A stretch of DNA of 6,456 bases from an uncultured Oligoflexia bacterium (GCA_950060715.1 CATLVA010000089.1:1-6456), one strand, 5' to 3'. Positions 1-5,660 are shown, counted from the stretch's first letter. Numbers and translations are program-made. Notes: generated by a model from the letters alone, not told the origin.

Positions 1-1
1 A

Positions 2-125
2 GTTCTATATGCCTGTCAGTAACTGTTGAGTGCGGTGCAGTCCACCATTAAGGGAGAAGAATCGTTCTATATGCCTGTCAGTAACTGTTGAGTGCAGTGC
101 AGTCCACCATTAAGGGAGAAGAATC
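2..125. repeat. Two tandem copies of a 62-bp unit
   Basis: Positions 2-63 and 64-125 are the same 62-bp unit, starting gttctatatgcctg and ending gggagaagaatc. They differ at one base only (G34 versus A96). Each unit contains GTGCAGTCCAC, which could form a very small hairpin, and the difference lies at its edge (GGTG...CACC in copy 1 only). The base before copy 1 is A rather than the C that ends a unit, so the array probably starts here, although the window edge prevents certainty. The block looks less AT-rich than the integrase region. All three forward frames are closed by position 51, so at most the tail of a gene entering from the left could lie here. It abuts a bidirectional terminator and so may be the 3' untranslated region of a host gene. 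Function unknown. Confidence 0.9.
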
Positions 126-159
126 AAAAAAAAAGCCACTCAAGGAGTGGCTTTTTTTT
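126..159. terminator. Bidirectional rho-independent terminator
   Basis: A run of nine A (126-134) leads into the stem AGCCACTC (134-141), a 3-base loop (142-144), the complementary GAGTGGCT (145-152) and a run of T to 159. The A and T tracts give a U-run in either direction, so it can stop transcription arriving from the left (plus strand) or any minus-strand read-through past the integrase terminator. It sits just after the 62-bp tandem repeats and probably insulates the host gene to the left from the integrase region. Confidence 0.9.
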
Positions 160-217
160 AAACTTAAATGGCGGGAACGAGCCATCCTCAAATAATCCCG
201 CTACTTACGGTAGAATA

Positions 218-234
218 TTGCATACAGTATGCAA
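218..234. repeat. Perfect 17-bp dyad, possible operator or recombination-related site
   Basis: TTGCATACAGTATGCAA is a perfect palindrome of two 8-bp arms around one central base. A 1-base loop cannot form an RNA hairpin, so a dimeric DNA-binding protein is the more natural reader. It lies in the non-coding stretch 161-271 between the two left-end terminators, downstream of the integrase, where an attachment region might be expected. Its half-site resembles TTGCATAA at 2827-2834 in the cargo operon leader. The same half-site (TTGCATAC) also occurs once inside a coding gene at 4137-4144, so the match may be chance. A weaker stem, GCGGGA (171-176) with TCCCGC (196-201), lies just to its left. 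Nothing else was recognised in 161-271. Confidence 0.4.
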
Positions 235-271
235 AAGCAAGTGACGCTGGGTGATTTTTTGAAATTTACAT

Positions 272-296
272 AAAAAAACGGCCACATTTGGGCCGT
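272..296 (-). terminator. Rho-independent terminator of the xis-int transcript
   Basis: On the minus strand the stem ACGGCC (296-291), a 7-base loop and GGCCGT (283-278) are followed directly by a run of seven T (the A tract 272-278, which supplies the last stem base). It starts about 28 bases after the integrase stop codon, as expected for the end of that transcript. The plus-strand side has no T-run right after the stem, so it should act in one direction. Confidence 0.88.
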
Positions 297-323
297 GAAC
301 TTTTCGCGTAAATTTCGCAGAGT

Positions 324-1790
324 TTAAGCGTTTTTTATCTGAGATCGGAAAGCATTGAAGTTAATTACATTATCAGGAAGAGAAGTCTCTTGCTGTGCTG
401 AGTAATTTTCTTCTTGAACCTCTTCTTCAAAGTCGTCGCTATCATCTTCATCTCCGTCATCGGGCATTTCTGATGCTTTGCGATAGTCAACATTATTATA
501 AGGTGAGGTTGGGTCAAAGGCAGTATCTTGATTTTGGAACTTAAGCCCTTGGGTTGCTCCATGCTCATAGATCCCAGCAAGTCGAACATAAATTCTCATT
601 GTCTCTACGTCTTTCCAACCGCCAATTTTCATAACGACATTTTCGGGTACACCTAATGCAAGCATTTGAGTTGCAAAGCAAGCTCTGATTGTGTGGAATT
701 TTACACCCCATAAACCGAGACTTCCTTTAGCCCCTGGTCGCTCTGGTGGGAAAAGACCGTTAGCCTCACAGAAAACTCTTAAAACCTGTGCTTGCTTATT
801 ACCTTTCCATCCATTGAGTTCAGGGAAAAGTCTTTCACCATGCTCGTCACTTCCGAAATCGTTCTTAATGTAGTCAATTAGGAACCAATATAGTTCTTGA
901 TTAACTGGAACTTGTCGCCAGTAGTGAGCTTTTGGTTTTCCATACCTTTTTTCAGATTGCTTCCAAGCTAACTTTACATAGATAAAACCGTAGTTCTTTT
1001 TTTGGTGGCCATCGGGAAGTTTATCAAGTTCCCTTGCAACCTTTTTCGGAACTAATTCAACATTTGGTTTTCTCAATGCCTCAAGTTCACTTGTTCTAAG
1101 ACCTGAATGAAAACCTGTAAACCAAACGGGATACCAAGGATGGTCATTTCTTCTGGCTTTGTTTAGGAGTGTCGATATTTGACCATGATTGAGGATTTCT
1201 TGCCTTTCATCTTCTTGTAACGATTCTCCTTCGCAAAGATAGTCAATGTTCTTAGCTGGTGAAACTCTAACTTCTGGTAAATGCCCTTCTTGCATGGCCC
1301 ACTCGAAAATAGCGTTCATTGTACCTTTAAGTTCTTTACGAACATTCTTTGAAGCACCTTCTTCATAGGCAAGCTTTATGACATTTCTGCAATCTGCAAT
1401 TGTGATCTTTGTCGCTGACTTGTTAGCAATATACTCCATCCAGTTATTGACTCTTGCGATGTGATCTCTCAATCGTCCTTTTCCAAATTTTCGAGAAGGA
1501 TATTTTGTCCAATACCTCTCAAAAGCAGATGCCATTCCTTTAAACTTTAACCATTCAGATTCTTTCTCATTCAAGCGATAAGCTGTAAGTGGTATCCACT
1601 TATCTCTTTTCTTTATCGCTTCACTTAGAGTTTTAATTTTTGTGATTCGTTTTTGAGAATTAACAAATTGGAATTTTTTGGATCTCAGAAAAATATAAAC
1701 GCGATAATATTCTTTACCGCCCTCAGTGTATTTTGCAATATACTTAGGCAGTTCATTATCTTGTTCATCAGTTGTTTGTTGTGAGTTCAT
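324..1790 (-). CDS. int: Tyrosine recombinase/integrase (phage-integrase family)
   Basis: This 488-aa site-specific recombinase should catalyse integration and, with the excisionase, removal of the element by strand exchange through a 3'-phosphotyrosyl link. About residues 1-60 look like an N-terminal arm-binding region, 85-170 the helical core-binding (SAM-like) domain, and 200-405 the catalytic domain. The catalytic set is visible: Arg232 in TGFHSGLRTSE, a lysine in GKPKAH (285 or 287), His366 and Arg369 in KFHTIRA, Trp392 in GGWKD (Trp replaces the usual second His, as in Cre) and nucleophile Tyr401 in MRIYVRL. Unusually, about 85 residues follow the tyrosine, including an acidic stretch at 444-462 rich in Asp and Glu. 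The start is ATG with GGAGG (1797-1801) seven bases upstream. It overlaps the excisionase stop codon (ATGA), so the two are translationally coupled. The family call is firm; the target site is unknown. Confidence 0.95.
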   Translation of the reverse strand: MNSQQTTDEQDNELPKYIAKYTEGGKEYYRVYIFLRSKKFQFVNSQKRITKIKTLSEAIKKRDKWIPLTAYRLNEKESEWLKFKGMASAFERYWTKYPSRKFGKGRLRDHIARVNNWMEYIANKSATKITIADCRNVIKLAYEEGASKNVRKELKGTMNAIFEWAMQEGHLPEVRVSPAKNIDYLCEGESLQEDERQEILNHGQISTLLNKARRNDHPWYPVWFTGFHSGLRTSELEALRKPNVELVPKKVARELDKLPDGHQKKNYGFIYVKLAWKQSEKRYGKPKAHYWRQVPVNQELYWFLIDYIKNDFGSDEHGERLFPELNGWKGNKQAQVLRVFCEANGLFPPERPGAKGSLGLWGVKFHTIRACFATQMLALGVPENVVMKIGGWKDVETMRIYVRLAGIYEHGATQGLKFQNQDTAFDPTSPYNNVDYRKASEMPDDGDEDDSDDFEEEVQEENYSAQQETSLPDNVINFNAFRSQIKNA

Positions 1791-2038
1791 ACGAAACCTC
1801 CTTGATTAATCAAGGAATTTTCAATGTACTCGTCTAATTCTCGTCTGCTAAAGAGAAGTCTTCCATTAGGTTTATAAGCTTTCAGTTTATTGCGATAAAC
1901 TAAATTTCTTATGGCCCCTTCTGATGGTTCTCCATCATCTTTTAAAATTCTCAGATAGATGGCGGCTTCTCTTACTGATAACCATATTAAATTGTTAAAG
2001 AGCGTAGAGGAATTATCCTCTTTTATATTGTCGCTCAT
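1787..2038 (-). CDS. Excisionase-like winged-HTH DNA-binding protein
   Basis: This 83-aa protein has one small MerR-like/excisionase-type domain. WLSVREAAIYLRI (19-31) resembles the first helix-turn-helix segment, GAIRNLVYRNKL (41-52) the recognition helix, and NGRLLFSRRELDEYIEN (58-74) the wing and closing helix. Proteins of this kind bind attachment-site arms and direct the integrase toward excision (recombination directionality factor), and many also repress their own promoter. Its stop codon overlaps the integrase start by four bases, which strongly supports that pairing. The upstream AAAGG (2050-2054) is 11 bases from the ATG, so ribosome binding looks modest. Excisionase is inferred from size, fold and position; a plain transcriptional regulator is the alternative. 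Confidence 0.8.
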   Translation of the reverse strand: MSDNIKEDNSSTLFNNLIWLSVREAAIYLRILKDDGEPSEGAIRNLVYRNKLKAYKPNGRLLFSRRELDEYIENSLINQGGFV

Positions 2039-2084
2039 TCTAACAAATACCTTTAGTTTTAACCATCACTGGCGGATAAATTTT

Positions 2085-2128
2085 CATAGTTTTGTGAATT
2101 ATAAGTACCTCCTTGAATAGGAGCTTAT
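2085..2128 (-). promoter_or_regulatory. Candidate xis-int promoter with overlapping inverted repeat
   Basis: On the minus strand a perfect TATAAT (2103-2098) lies 59 bases upstream of the excisionase start. No good -35 hexamer sits 16-18 bases further up. Instead, that region holds an inverted repeat: CTCCT (2109-2113) with AGGAG (2119-2123), flanked by ATAAG (2101-2105) and CTTAT (2124-2128). A dyad overlapping the -35 and -10 area would suit a regulator that controls excision, such as the HTH protein at 2281-2709 or the excisionase itself. The rest of the 2039-2280 gap shows no convincing gene. It also has a weak hairpin, GTCA (2224-2227) with TGAC (2232-2235), before a plus-strand T-run. 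Confidence 0.4.
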
Positions 2129-2280
2129 AGAGCAATGGCCATGCCATGTGACGAAATGTGATAGTTTGTGGTCTTAAGTGAGTGGTATTACTTGTACAGA
2201 AAAGACTTAAGGAAAATTAAGAGGTCAGATTTGACTTTTTTTAAGGGACAGTTTTGTACTATTTACTTCTGGTGGGGAGT

Positions 2281-2709
2281 TTATTTTTTCTTCGGAGGAC
2301 GGCCAGGCTTTTTTCTGACTCCTAGATCAATTTCTATCTGATATGTTGCTTGGAGAATCTTTAATTTGGCAGCAAATTCATGGTCTCCGTAAAGGCTCCA
2401 GGTATCTTGAATTATCTCTTCCATATCTGAAAGAATTGGCTTTTTGGAGAGAGTTTTAATAATTGAAGTTAAAGTTTTCTTAAGTTGTGCAGGAGTTGCT
2501 TTATAAAAACCGCATAATAGTAGTTCGTAGGTGGCTTGAGTTCCTTCACCTCGATGAGCTTGGTAAACCGTTGATTCTGCTACGCCATAGAATTTTCCAG
2601 CCTCAATCCATTGAGAAACATCTTCCCCAATAGCCTCTTTTGAGGCCCTATACAGGGATTCTACTAATATTTCTTTTATACTCTCTTTGGAGTTCGTAAC
2701 TCTAGTCAA
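2281..2709 (-). CDS. Putative DNA-binding regulator with C-terminal AT-hook-like tail
   Basis: This 142-aa protein was not matched to a named family. WIEAGKFYGVAESTVYQAHRG (34-54) reads like a helix-turn-helix, with a Gly-Val-Ala turn and a candidate recognition helix ESTVYQAHR. The last residues, KKPGRPPKKK (133-142), match an AT-hook: a GRP core flanked by basic residues that would grip the minor groove of AT-rich DNA. The middle (about 70-125) is predicted helical. It starts at TTG: a stop codon lies four codons upstream and the first in-frame ATG would remove two-thirds of the protein. The Shine-Dalgarno sequence is weak. It is divergent from the cargo operon and upstream of xis-int on the same strand, the usual place for an element repressor. 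A role in silencing the cargo or xis-int promoters is inference. Confidence 0.6.
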   Translation of the reverse strand: MTRVTNSKESIKEILVESLYRASKEAIGEDVSQWIEAGKFYGVAESTVYQAHRGEGTQATYELLLCGFYKATPAQLKKTLTSIIKTLSKKPILSDMEEIIQDTWSLYGDHEFAAKLKILQATYQIEIDLGVRKKPGRPPKKK

Positions 2710-2782
2710 CGCTCTGTCTCATATCTGATGTTTTTCAAAGGCTATCATAAAATACTGGATGCGTCTAAGGGATTGTTATCGC

Positions 2783-2811
2783 TGGACTTTTTATATTCTA
2801 TTATGTATAAT
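2783..2811 (+). promoter_or_regulatory. Sigma70-like promoter of the cargo operon
   Basis: TGGACT (2783-2788, 4 of 6 matches to the -35 consensus) is followed after exactly 17 bases by a perfect TATAAT (2806-2811). Transcription would start near 2818, leaving a leader of about 40 bases before the first gene at 2858. No internal promoter is obvious in the short gaps between the six downstream genes, so this is likely the main promoter of the whole operon. Confidence 0.75.
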
Positions 2812-2834
2812 GCATAAATATGGGAATTGCATAA
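2801..2834. promoter_or_regulatory. Possible operator at the cargo operon promoter
   Basis: TGCATAA occurs twice in direct orientation, at 2811-2817 and 2828-2834. In addition TTATG (2801-2805) and CATAA (2813-2817) form an inverted pair centred on the -10 hexamer. A protein bound here would cover the -10 and transcription start, so repression is the simplest reading. Candidate binders are the Xre-type protein at the end of the operon and the divergent HTH protein. The region is AT-rich, so the repeats may be partly due to composition. Confidence 0.35.
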
Positions 2835-2857
2835 GGAATAATAAGAAGGAATAGATC

Positions 2858-3352
2858 ATGACAGGAAATGACGGAATGATAAGAACGAACCTATCGCCAG
2901 AAAGTTTTAACTCAACCCTTGAAGAGGCAAATGACTTTTATGTCTTAAAAAGAATTGTGAAGGTACTTGGGGGAGGGAGTTCAGGGAACGGTGATAAAGG
3001 TTATTTTTTTTCGAGAATCCTTGTTTTGTTTTGGTCTGAGGCTTTGAACGATCCAACAGTTGATATTGATAAGGATGAAACCACATCCAAGATTATTCAA
3101 TCTTTTTTGGATTATAAAAAGATGAGAGTTATCGTTTTGCTTCCTGACCTAGTTAAGCCCGAGGGCCAGTCAAATGAGGAATTTCTGGTTGAGAAAGAAG
3201 AAATTAGAGGTTCATTCAATTATCAGTACACAATGGGAGCAGAAGATATGAAATCTCGTGGTGCAATGATGCTTATGAGGTCAATGGGGAAGGAATTGAA
3301 GGTCGCTTTTGTAAATGCAGAGAAGGGTGAAGGCCAGAACGAAAATTCTTAA
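2858..3352 (+). CDS. Hypothetical protein, first gene of the phosphorelay operon
   Basis: I do not recognise this 164-aa protein. It is soluble, with no signal peptide or membrane segment. An N-terminal helical stretch (about 14-37) is followed by a glycine-rich loop, GGGSSGNGDKG (38-48), then YFFSRILVLFW (49-59). A strong beta strand, MRVIVLLPDLV (88-98), and a methionine-rich segment with MMLMRSMGKELKVAFVN (137-153) suggest an alpha/beta fold; the last ten residues look disordered. ATG 2858 has AGAAGGA (2844-2850) seven bases upstream, which favours it over Met7. It is the promoter-proximal gene, 32 bases before the phosphotransfer gene, so it should be the best expressed of the set. A sensor or output partner of the phosphorelay is conceivable from position only. 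Confidence 0.85.
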   Translation: MTGNDGMIRTNLSPESFNSTLEEANDFYVLKRIVKVLGGGSSGNGDKGYFFSRILVLFWSEALNDPTVDIDKDETTSKIIQSFLDYKKMRVIVLLPDLVKPEGQSNEEFLVEKEEIRGSFNYQYTMGAEDMKSRGAMMLMRSMGKELKVAFVNAEKGEGQNENS

Positions 3353-3384
3353 AAAAAGTATCGAAGTAAGAGAAAGGAGAAAGA

Positions 3385-3843
3385 ATGAATTTTGATGAAT
3401 CAAACCAGAAAACAAGTTCAAGTTCTTCTCCTAGTCTAAATGAAAGAATTATTTCAGAAATTTCAGTTCCGCTCACATTAATTTCCGAACGAATAAATTG
3501 TCTCTTAGATGAACGAAGTTTTTCAAAAACGAAGTGGGTATCAGTTAAAAATAAATTTGAAGAAGTTAGAGATTTCATTGGTAGTTTAAGAGGGAGTTCA
3601 GAAGTCTTAAAATCAAAATATCGAGAAGATATTTTAGATTTAGCTCATACCATCAACAACTGCCTTGCCGTCTGCTTTATTTCAATTGATAGAATTTGCA
3701 GAACTGAAAAAGGAAGTCATGCTAGTTGGGTAAAAGATGCTGAAAAAATCAACGATACTGTAGCTAAGATTCAAGAAATTCTTAAAGGCTCTCTGCCGAT
3801 ATTCGGTACAGCTTGCCTGGCAGGAGAAGGTGTACAGCAATGA
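3385..3843 (+). CDS. Histidine phosphotransfer-like (DHp-type) protein without ATPase domain
   Basis: This 152-aa all-helical protein contains ILDLAHTINNCLAV (83-96), resembling the H-box of histidine kinase dimerisation domains (compare HEINNPL), with His88 as candidate phosphoacceptor and Asn92 at H+4. A second helix (about 114-137) completes a DHp-like hairpin. No N, G1 or G2 ATP-binding boxes follow, so it cannot phosphorylate itself and would shuttle phosphate like Spo0B or ChpT. The N-terminal half looks like a second, degenerate hairpin: SEISVPLTLISERI (24-37) reads as an H-box with Ser at the His position. LRGSS (68-72) also recalls the HPt motif LKGSS, but the expected His is Gly66. 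The N-terminus is Ser-rich (11-15). AAGGAGA lies before the ATG. The stop overlaps the next gene by ATGA. Phosphotransfer function is inferred from the motif and neighbours. Confidence 0.6.
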   Translation: MNFDESNQKTSSSSSPSLNERIISEISVPLTLISERINCLLDERSFSKTKWVSVKNKFEEVRDFIGSLRGSSEVLKSKYREDILDLAHTINNCLAVCFISIDRICRTEKGSHASWVKDAEKINDTVAKIQEILKGSLPIFGTACLAGEGVQQ

Positions 3844-4340
3844 AGAGAATTAAAAATGTCCTGTGGGTGGATAAGAATATCGAGTGTTACAAGTTTATCT
3901 TAATTGATAAATTGAAAGAAACGACCTTTGGAGAAAATGTTAATATTGAGTTCTTCTCAAACTTTGAAGAGGCACTTAATACCTCGTTGAAACCTGTTGA
4001 TTTCGTCATTTCTAATTACAACTCTTTCTTTTGGAGTGATTACATTCCTGATGATAAAGCTCCTAGTGATAAAAAGAAGTATTGCTTCTTTTTATATGAA
4101 GAAATAACGAAAAAGTTTCCACTTGTTCAATTCATTTTGCATACTGCGCTTCCACATACGGAAGATCCCTTAATATCTATTTATGACAAGAGTTTTGAAA
4201 ACTTTCACTTTATCTCTAAAAATGAGCCTAATTCCATAAAAAACATTCTATCCCTTATTACGGGAGAACTTGATCTATACGAACTAGAAGCTAGATTCGG
4301 GATAAAGCCAAGACCAAGTAATGTGCTTTATTTGCGCTAA
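3840..4340 (+). CDS. Pseudo-receiver protein (REC fold, phosphoacceptor Asp replaced by Asn)
   Basis: This 166-aa protein has receiver-domain order. The first strand NVLWVDKN (6-13) has a single acidic residue, Asp11. VDFVISNYN (53-61) aligns with the phosphorylation strand, but Asn59 replaces Asp; the intact receiver just downstream reads LILSDYN. The conserved Thr (Thr102, in FILHTAL) and Lys (Lys127, in FISKNE) remain. It probably cannot be phosphorylated and may act as a phosphorylation-independent binding partner or decoy. About 30 C-terminal residues (LITGELDLYELEARFGIK...) extend beyond the fold. ATG 3840 is preferred: it overlaps the previous stop (ATGA), has AGGAGAAGG (3822-3830) upstream, and places the first strand normally. 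A TTG nine codons upstream is in frame but unlikely. A tandem TAA TAG ends it, 20 bases before the next gene. Confidence 0.7.
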   Translation: MKRIKNVLWVDKNIECYKFILIDKLKETTFGENVNIEFFSNFEEALNTSLKPVDFVISNYNSFFWSDYIPDDKAPSDKKKYCFFLYEEITKKFPLVQFILHTALPHTEDPLISIYDKSFENFHFISKNEPNSIKNILSLITGELDLYELEARFGIKPRPSNVLYLR

Positions 4341-4360
4341 TAGAAAGAAGAGAGGGAGAG

Positions 4361-4792
4361 ATGAAAGAAGAGATGATTACTGTTCTTTATTGTGAAGATG
4401 AAAATGATTTGAGAGAAAACGGTGTTGAGATTCTTAATGAGATTTTTCCTGGCTCAACGGTAATTTGTTGTGAGAATGGTGTCGAAGGACAACGGGAGCT
4501 TGATACAGGTACTAATTTTGACTTGATTTTATCTGACTACAATATGCCCTCATCAGACGGAAAGAATGGTGATGGAAAAGCTCTCTATGAGCATTATAAA
4601 AAAACTAAAATAAAGGCCCCTTTTATTATCTGCTCTGGCAGAAGCAAAGCAGATTTTAAAGAATACTTGGATGATGAAGATTTCTTTTATTTAGAAAAGG
4701 TAGCTTTTGGTTTTAAATCAAAAAAGTGGTTCCGAGAAATTCTTGAGGCTCATAATGAAATGAAGAAAGAAAACTGCCAAAGGGGGCTATGA
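4361..4792 (+). CDS. Single-domain response regulator (CheY/Spo0F-like receiver)
   Basis: This 143-aa protein is a stand-alone receiver with every key residue. The acidic pair is Glu12-Asp13 in LYCEDEND, the phosphoacceptor is Asp59 in LILSDYNMP, the switch residue is Ser92 in IICSGR, and Lys113 lies in YLEKV. It has no DNA-binding or enzymatic output domain, so it should work by protein-protein contact or as a phosphorelay intermediate. A loop after the phosphorylation site, SSDGKNGDGKALY (64-76), is longer and richer in glycine and lysine than usual. ATG 4361 has GAGGGAG just upstream; Met5 (4373) is an alternative start. Its stop overlaps the methyltransferase gene by ATGA, so the methyltransferase or the phosphotransfer protein is a likely partner (inference). 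Confidence 0.92.
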   Translation: MKEEMITVLYCEDENDLRENGVEILNEIFPGSTVICCENGVEGQRELDTGTNFDLILSDYNMPSSDGKNGDGKALYEHYKKTKIKAPFIICSGRSKADFKEYLDDEDFFYLEKVAFGFKSKKWFREILEAHNEMKKENCQRGL

Positions 4793-5643
4793 TGGATAGA
4801 AGAGATTATAAATACGTTTTAGCAGGCCAAGAGAGTTCAACCGACGCAATTGATGAGTATAAGCGTTTAAAGTTTCAAAATCAGCTACCTCAATATCTTA
4901 TTAGTAATTTGTTTAAAAAAGAGGATTTTTCATTTGTAAAGGACGGGTTTGAAATACTCGACTCGGGATTTGGAGCTGCCTGTTTTTCAGAATTTGTATT
5001 AGACTCTTCATCTGCTGATAACATGAAGATTAATGCTGTAGATCGGCTAGAGCCGCTTTTGAAATATACTATTTCTGAAATGAACGAGAGTAGAGCAACT
5101 ATCTTTAATCCAATTGTAAATAACTTCTTAACTTTAGATGATGTAGGTAGTGCAAGTCAGGATCTAGCAATTACTCGTTACACTTTTCAGCACGTTCCCT
5201 ATGAAATGGATAAGTATGCAAGATCAATTAATAGGGTTCTTAAGCCAGGAGGAAAGTTCTTTATTATAGATGGAGATAACATATCCTCGAATATTCAAAC
5301 CTTTGATAAAGAGTTTAATGAGCAAGTCATTAAAGTTTCGTATGGTTTAGAAAGTTTTCATCCTCAAAGTTGTCCTCTCATCTACAGGTCGCTCTATGAA
5401 GAGGGATTTGTCGTGAATGAGAAGAGGCACTTCTTATCAGAGTTTACAACGGAGAAGCACCTTTTAGATGAAAGAAAAGTTTGGGAAATGCGATTCAAGA
5501 AAGTTAAGTCTTTCATAGCCTCGATTTTGGGAGGAAGAAAAGAAGCTGAGATTTATGTCGGAAAGTTTTTAGATGCCTTTTATGACAAAAATACCATGTT
5601 CTATATGAACCAGTTTGGCTTTATTGCTGAAAAAGCTGCTTAA
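4789..5643 (+). CDS. Class I SAM-dependent methyltransferase
   Basis: This 284-aa enzyme should transfer a methyl group from S-adenosylmethionine to an unknown acceptor. The N-terminal helix region YKYVLAGQESS (7-17) through YKRLKFQNQ (24-32) resembles the cap of many UbiE/Methyltransf_25-like enzymes. Motif I is EILDSGFGAACF (55-66), with the third glycine of the usual GxGxG replaced by Ala64. The acidic residue ending strand 2 is Asp85 (INAVDRLEP). Motif IV is DLAITRYTFQHVP (125-137), and the post-motif is INRVLKPGGKFFIIDGD (147-163). A C-terminal part of about 110 residues probably shapes the acceptor site. No DNA-methyltransferase motif such as NPPY or DPPY is seen. AAGGGGG (4780-4786) is 2 bases from ATG 4789 but 5 from the second ATG at 4792, so Met2 may be the true start. 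It is coupled to the receiver gene. Confidence 0.9.
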   Translation: MMDRRDYKYVLAGQESSTDAIDEYKRLKFQNQLPQYLISNLFKKEDFSFVKDGFEILDSGFGAACFSEFVLDSSSADNMKINAVDRLEPLLKYTISEMNESRATIFNPIVNNFLTLDDVGSASQDLAITRYTFQHVPYEMDKYARSINRVLKPGGKFFIIDGDNISSNIQTFDKEFNEQVIKVSYGLESFHPQSCPLIYRSLYEEGFVVNEKRHFLSEFTTEKHLLDERKVWEMRFKKVKSFIASILGGRKEAEIYVGKFLDAFYDKNTMFYMNQFGFIAEKAA

Positions 5644-5660
5644 TAGTTTTATAAATCGTT

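Noticed and set aside
2..125. CRISPR-like array
   Set aside because: The two 62-bp units are directly adjacent with no unique spacers, and no cas genes are present.
161..217. tRNA gene fragment as integration site
   Set aside because: GCGGGA/TCCCGC could mimic an acceptor stem, but there is no T-arm GTTC motif, anticodon arm or CCA end in the right order.
365..873. Short open frames on either strand inside the integrase gene (365-589 minus, 691-873 plus)
   Set aside because: They lie within the coding region of the integrase C-terminus and catalytic domain, with low-complexity or non-protein-like composition.
2224..2262. Plus-strand promoter (TTGACT 2231-2236, TACTAT 2257-2262) giving an antisense RNA
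   Set aside because: The spacer would be 20 bases, and TTGACT overlaps a weak hairpin; not strong enough to list.
3273..3578. Minus-strand open frame of 101 codons
   Set aside because: It lies opposite two well-supported plus-strand genes and has no ribosome site or family features.
3813..3839. Upstream TTG start for the pseudo-receiver gene
   Set aside because: ATG 3840 overlaps the preceding stop (ATGA), has a better ribosome site and starts the receiver fold normally; the extra nine residues are basic and look non-native.
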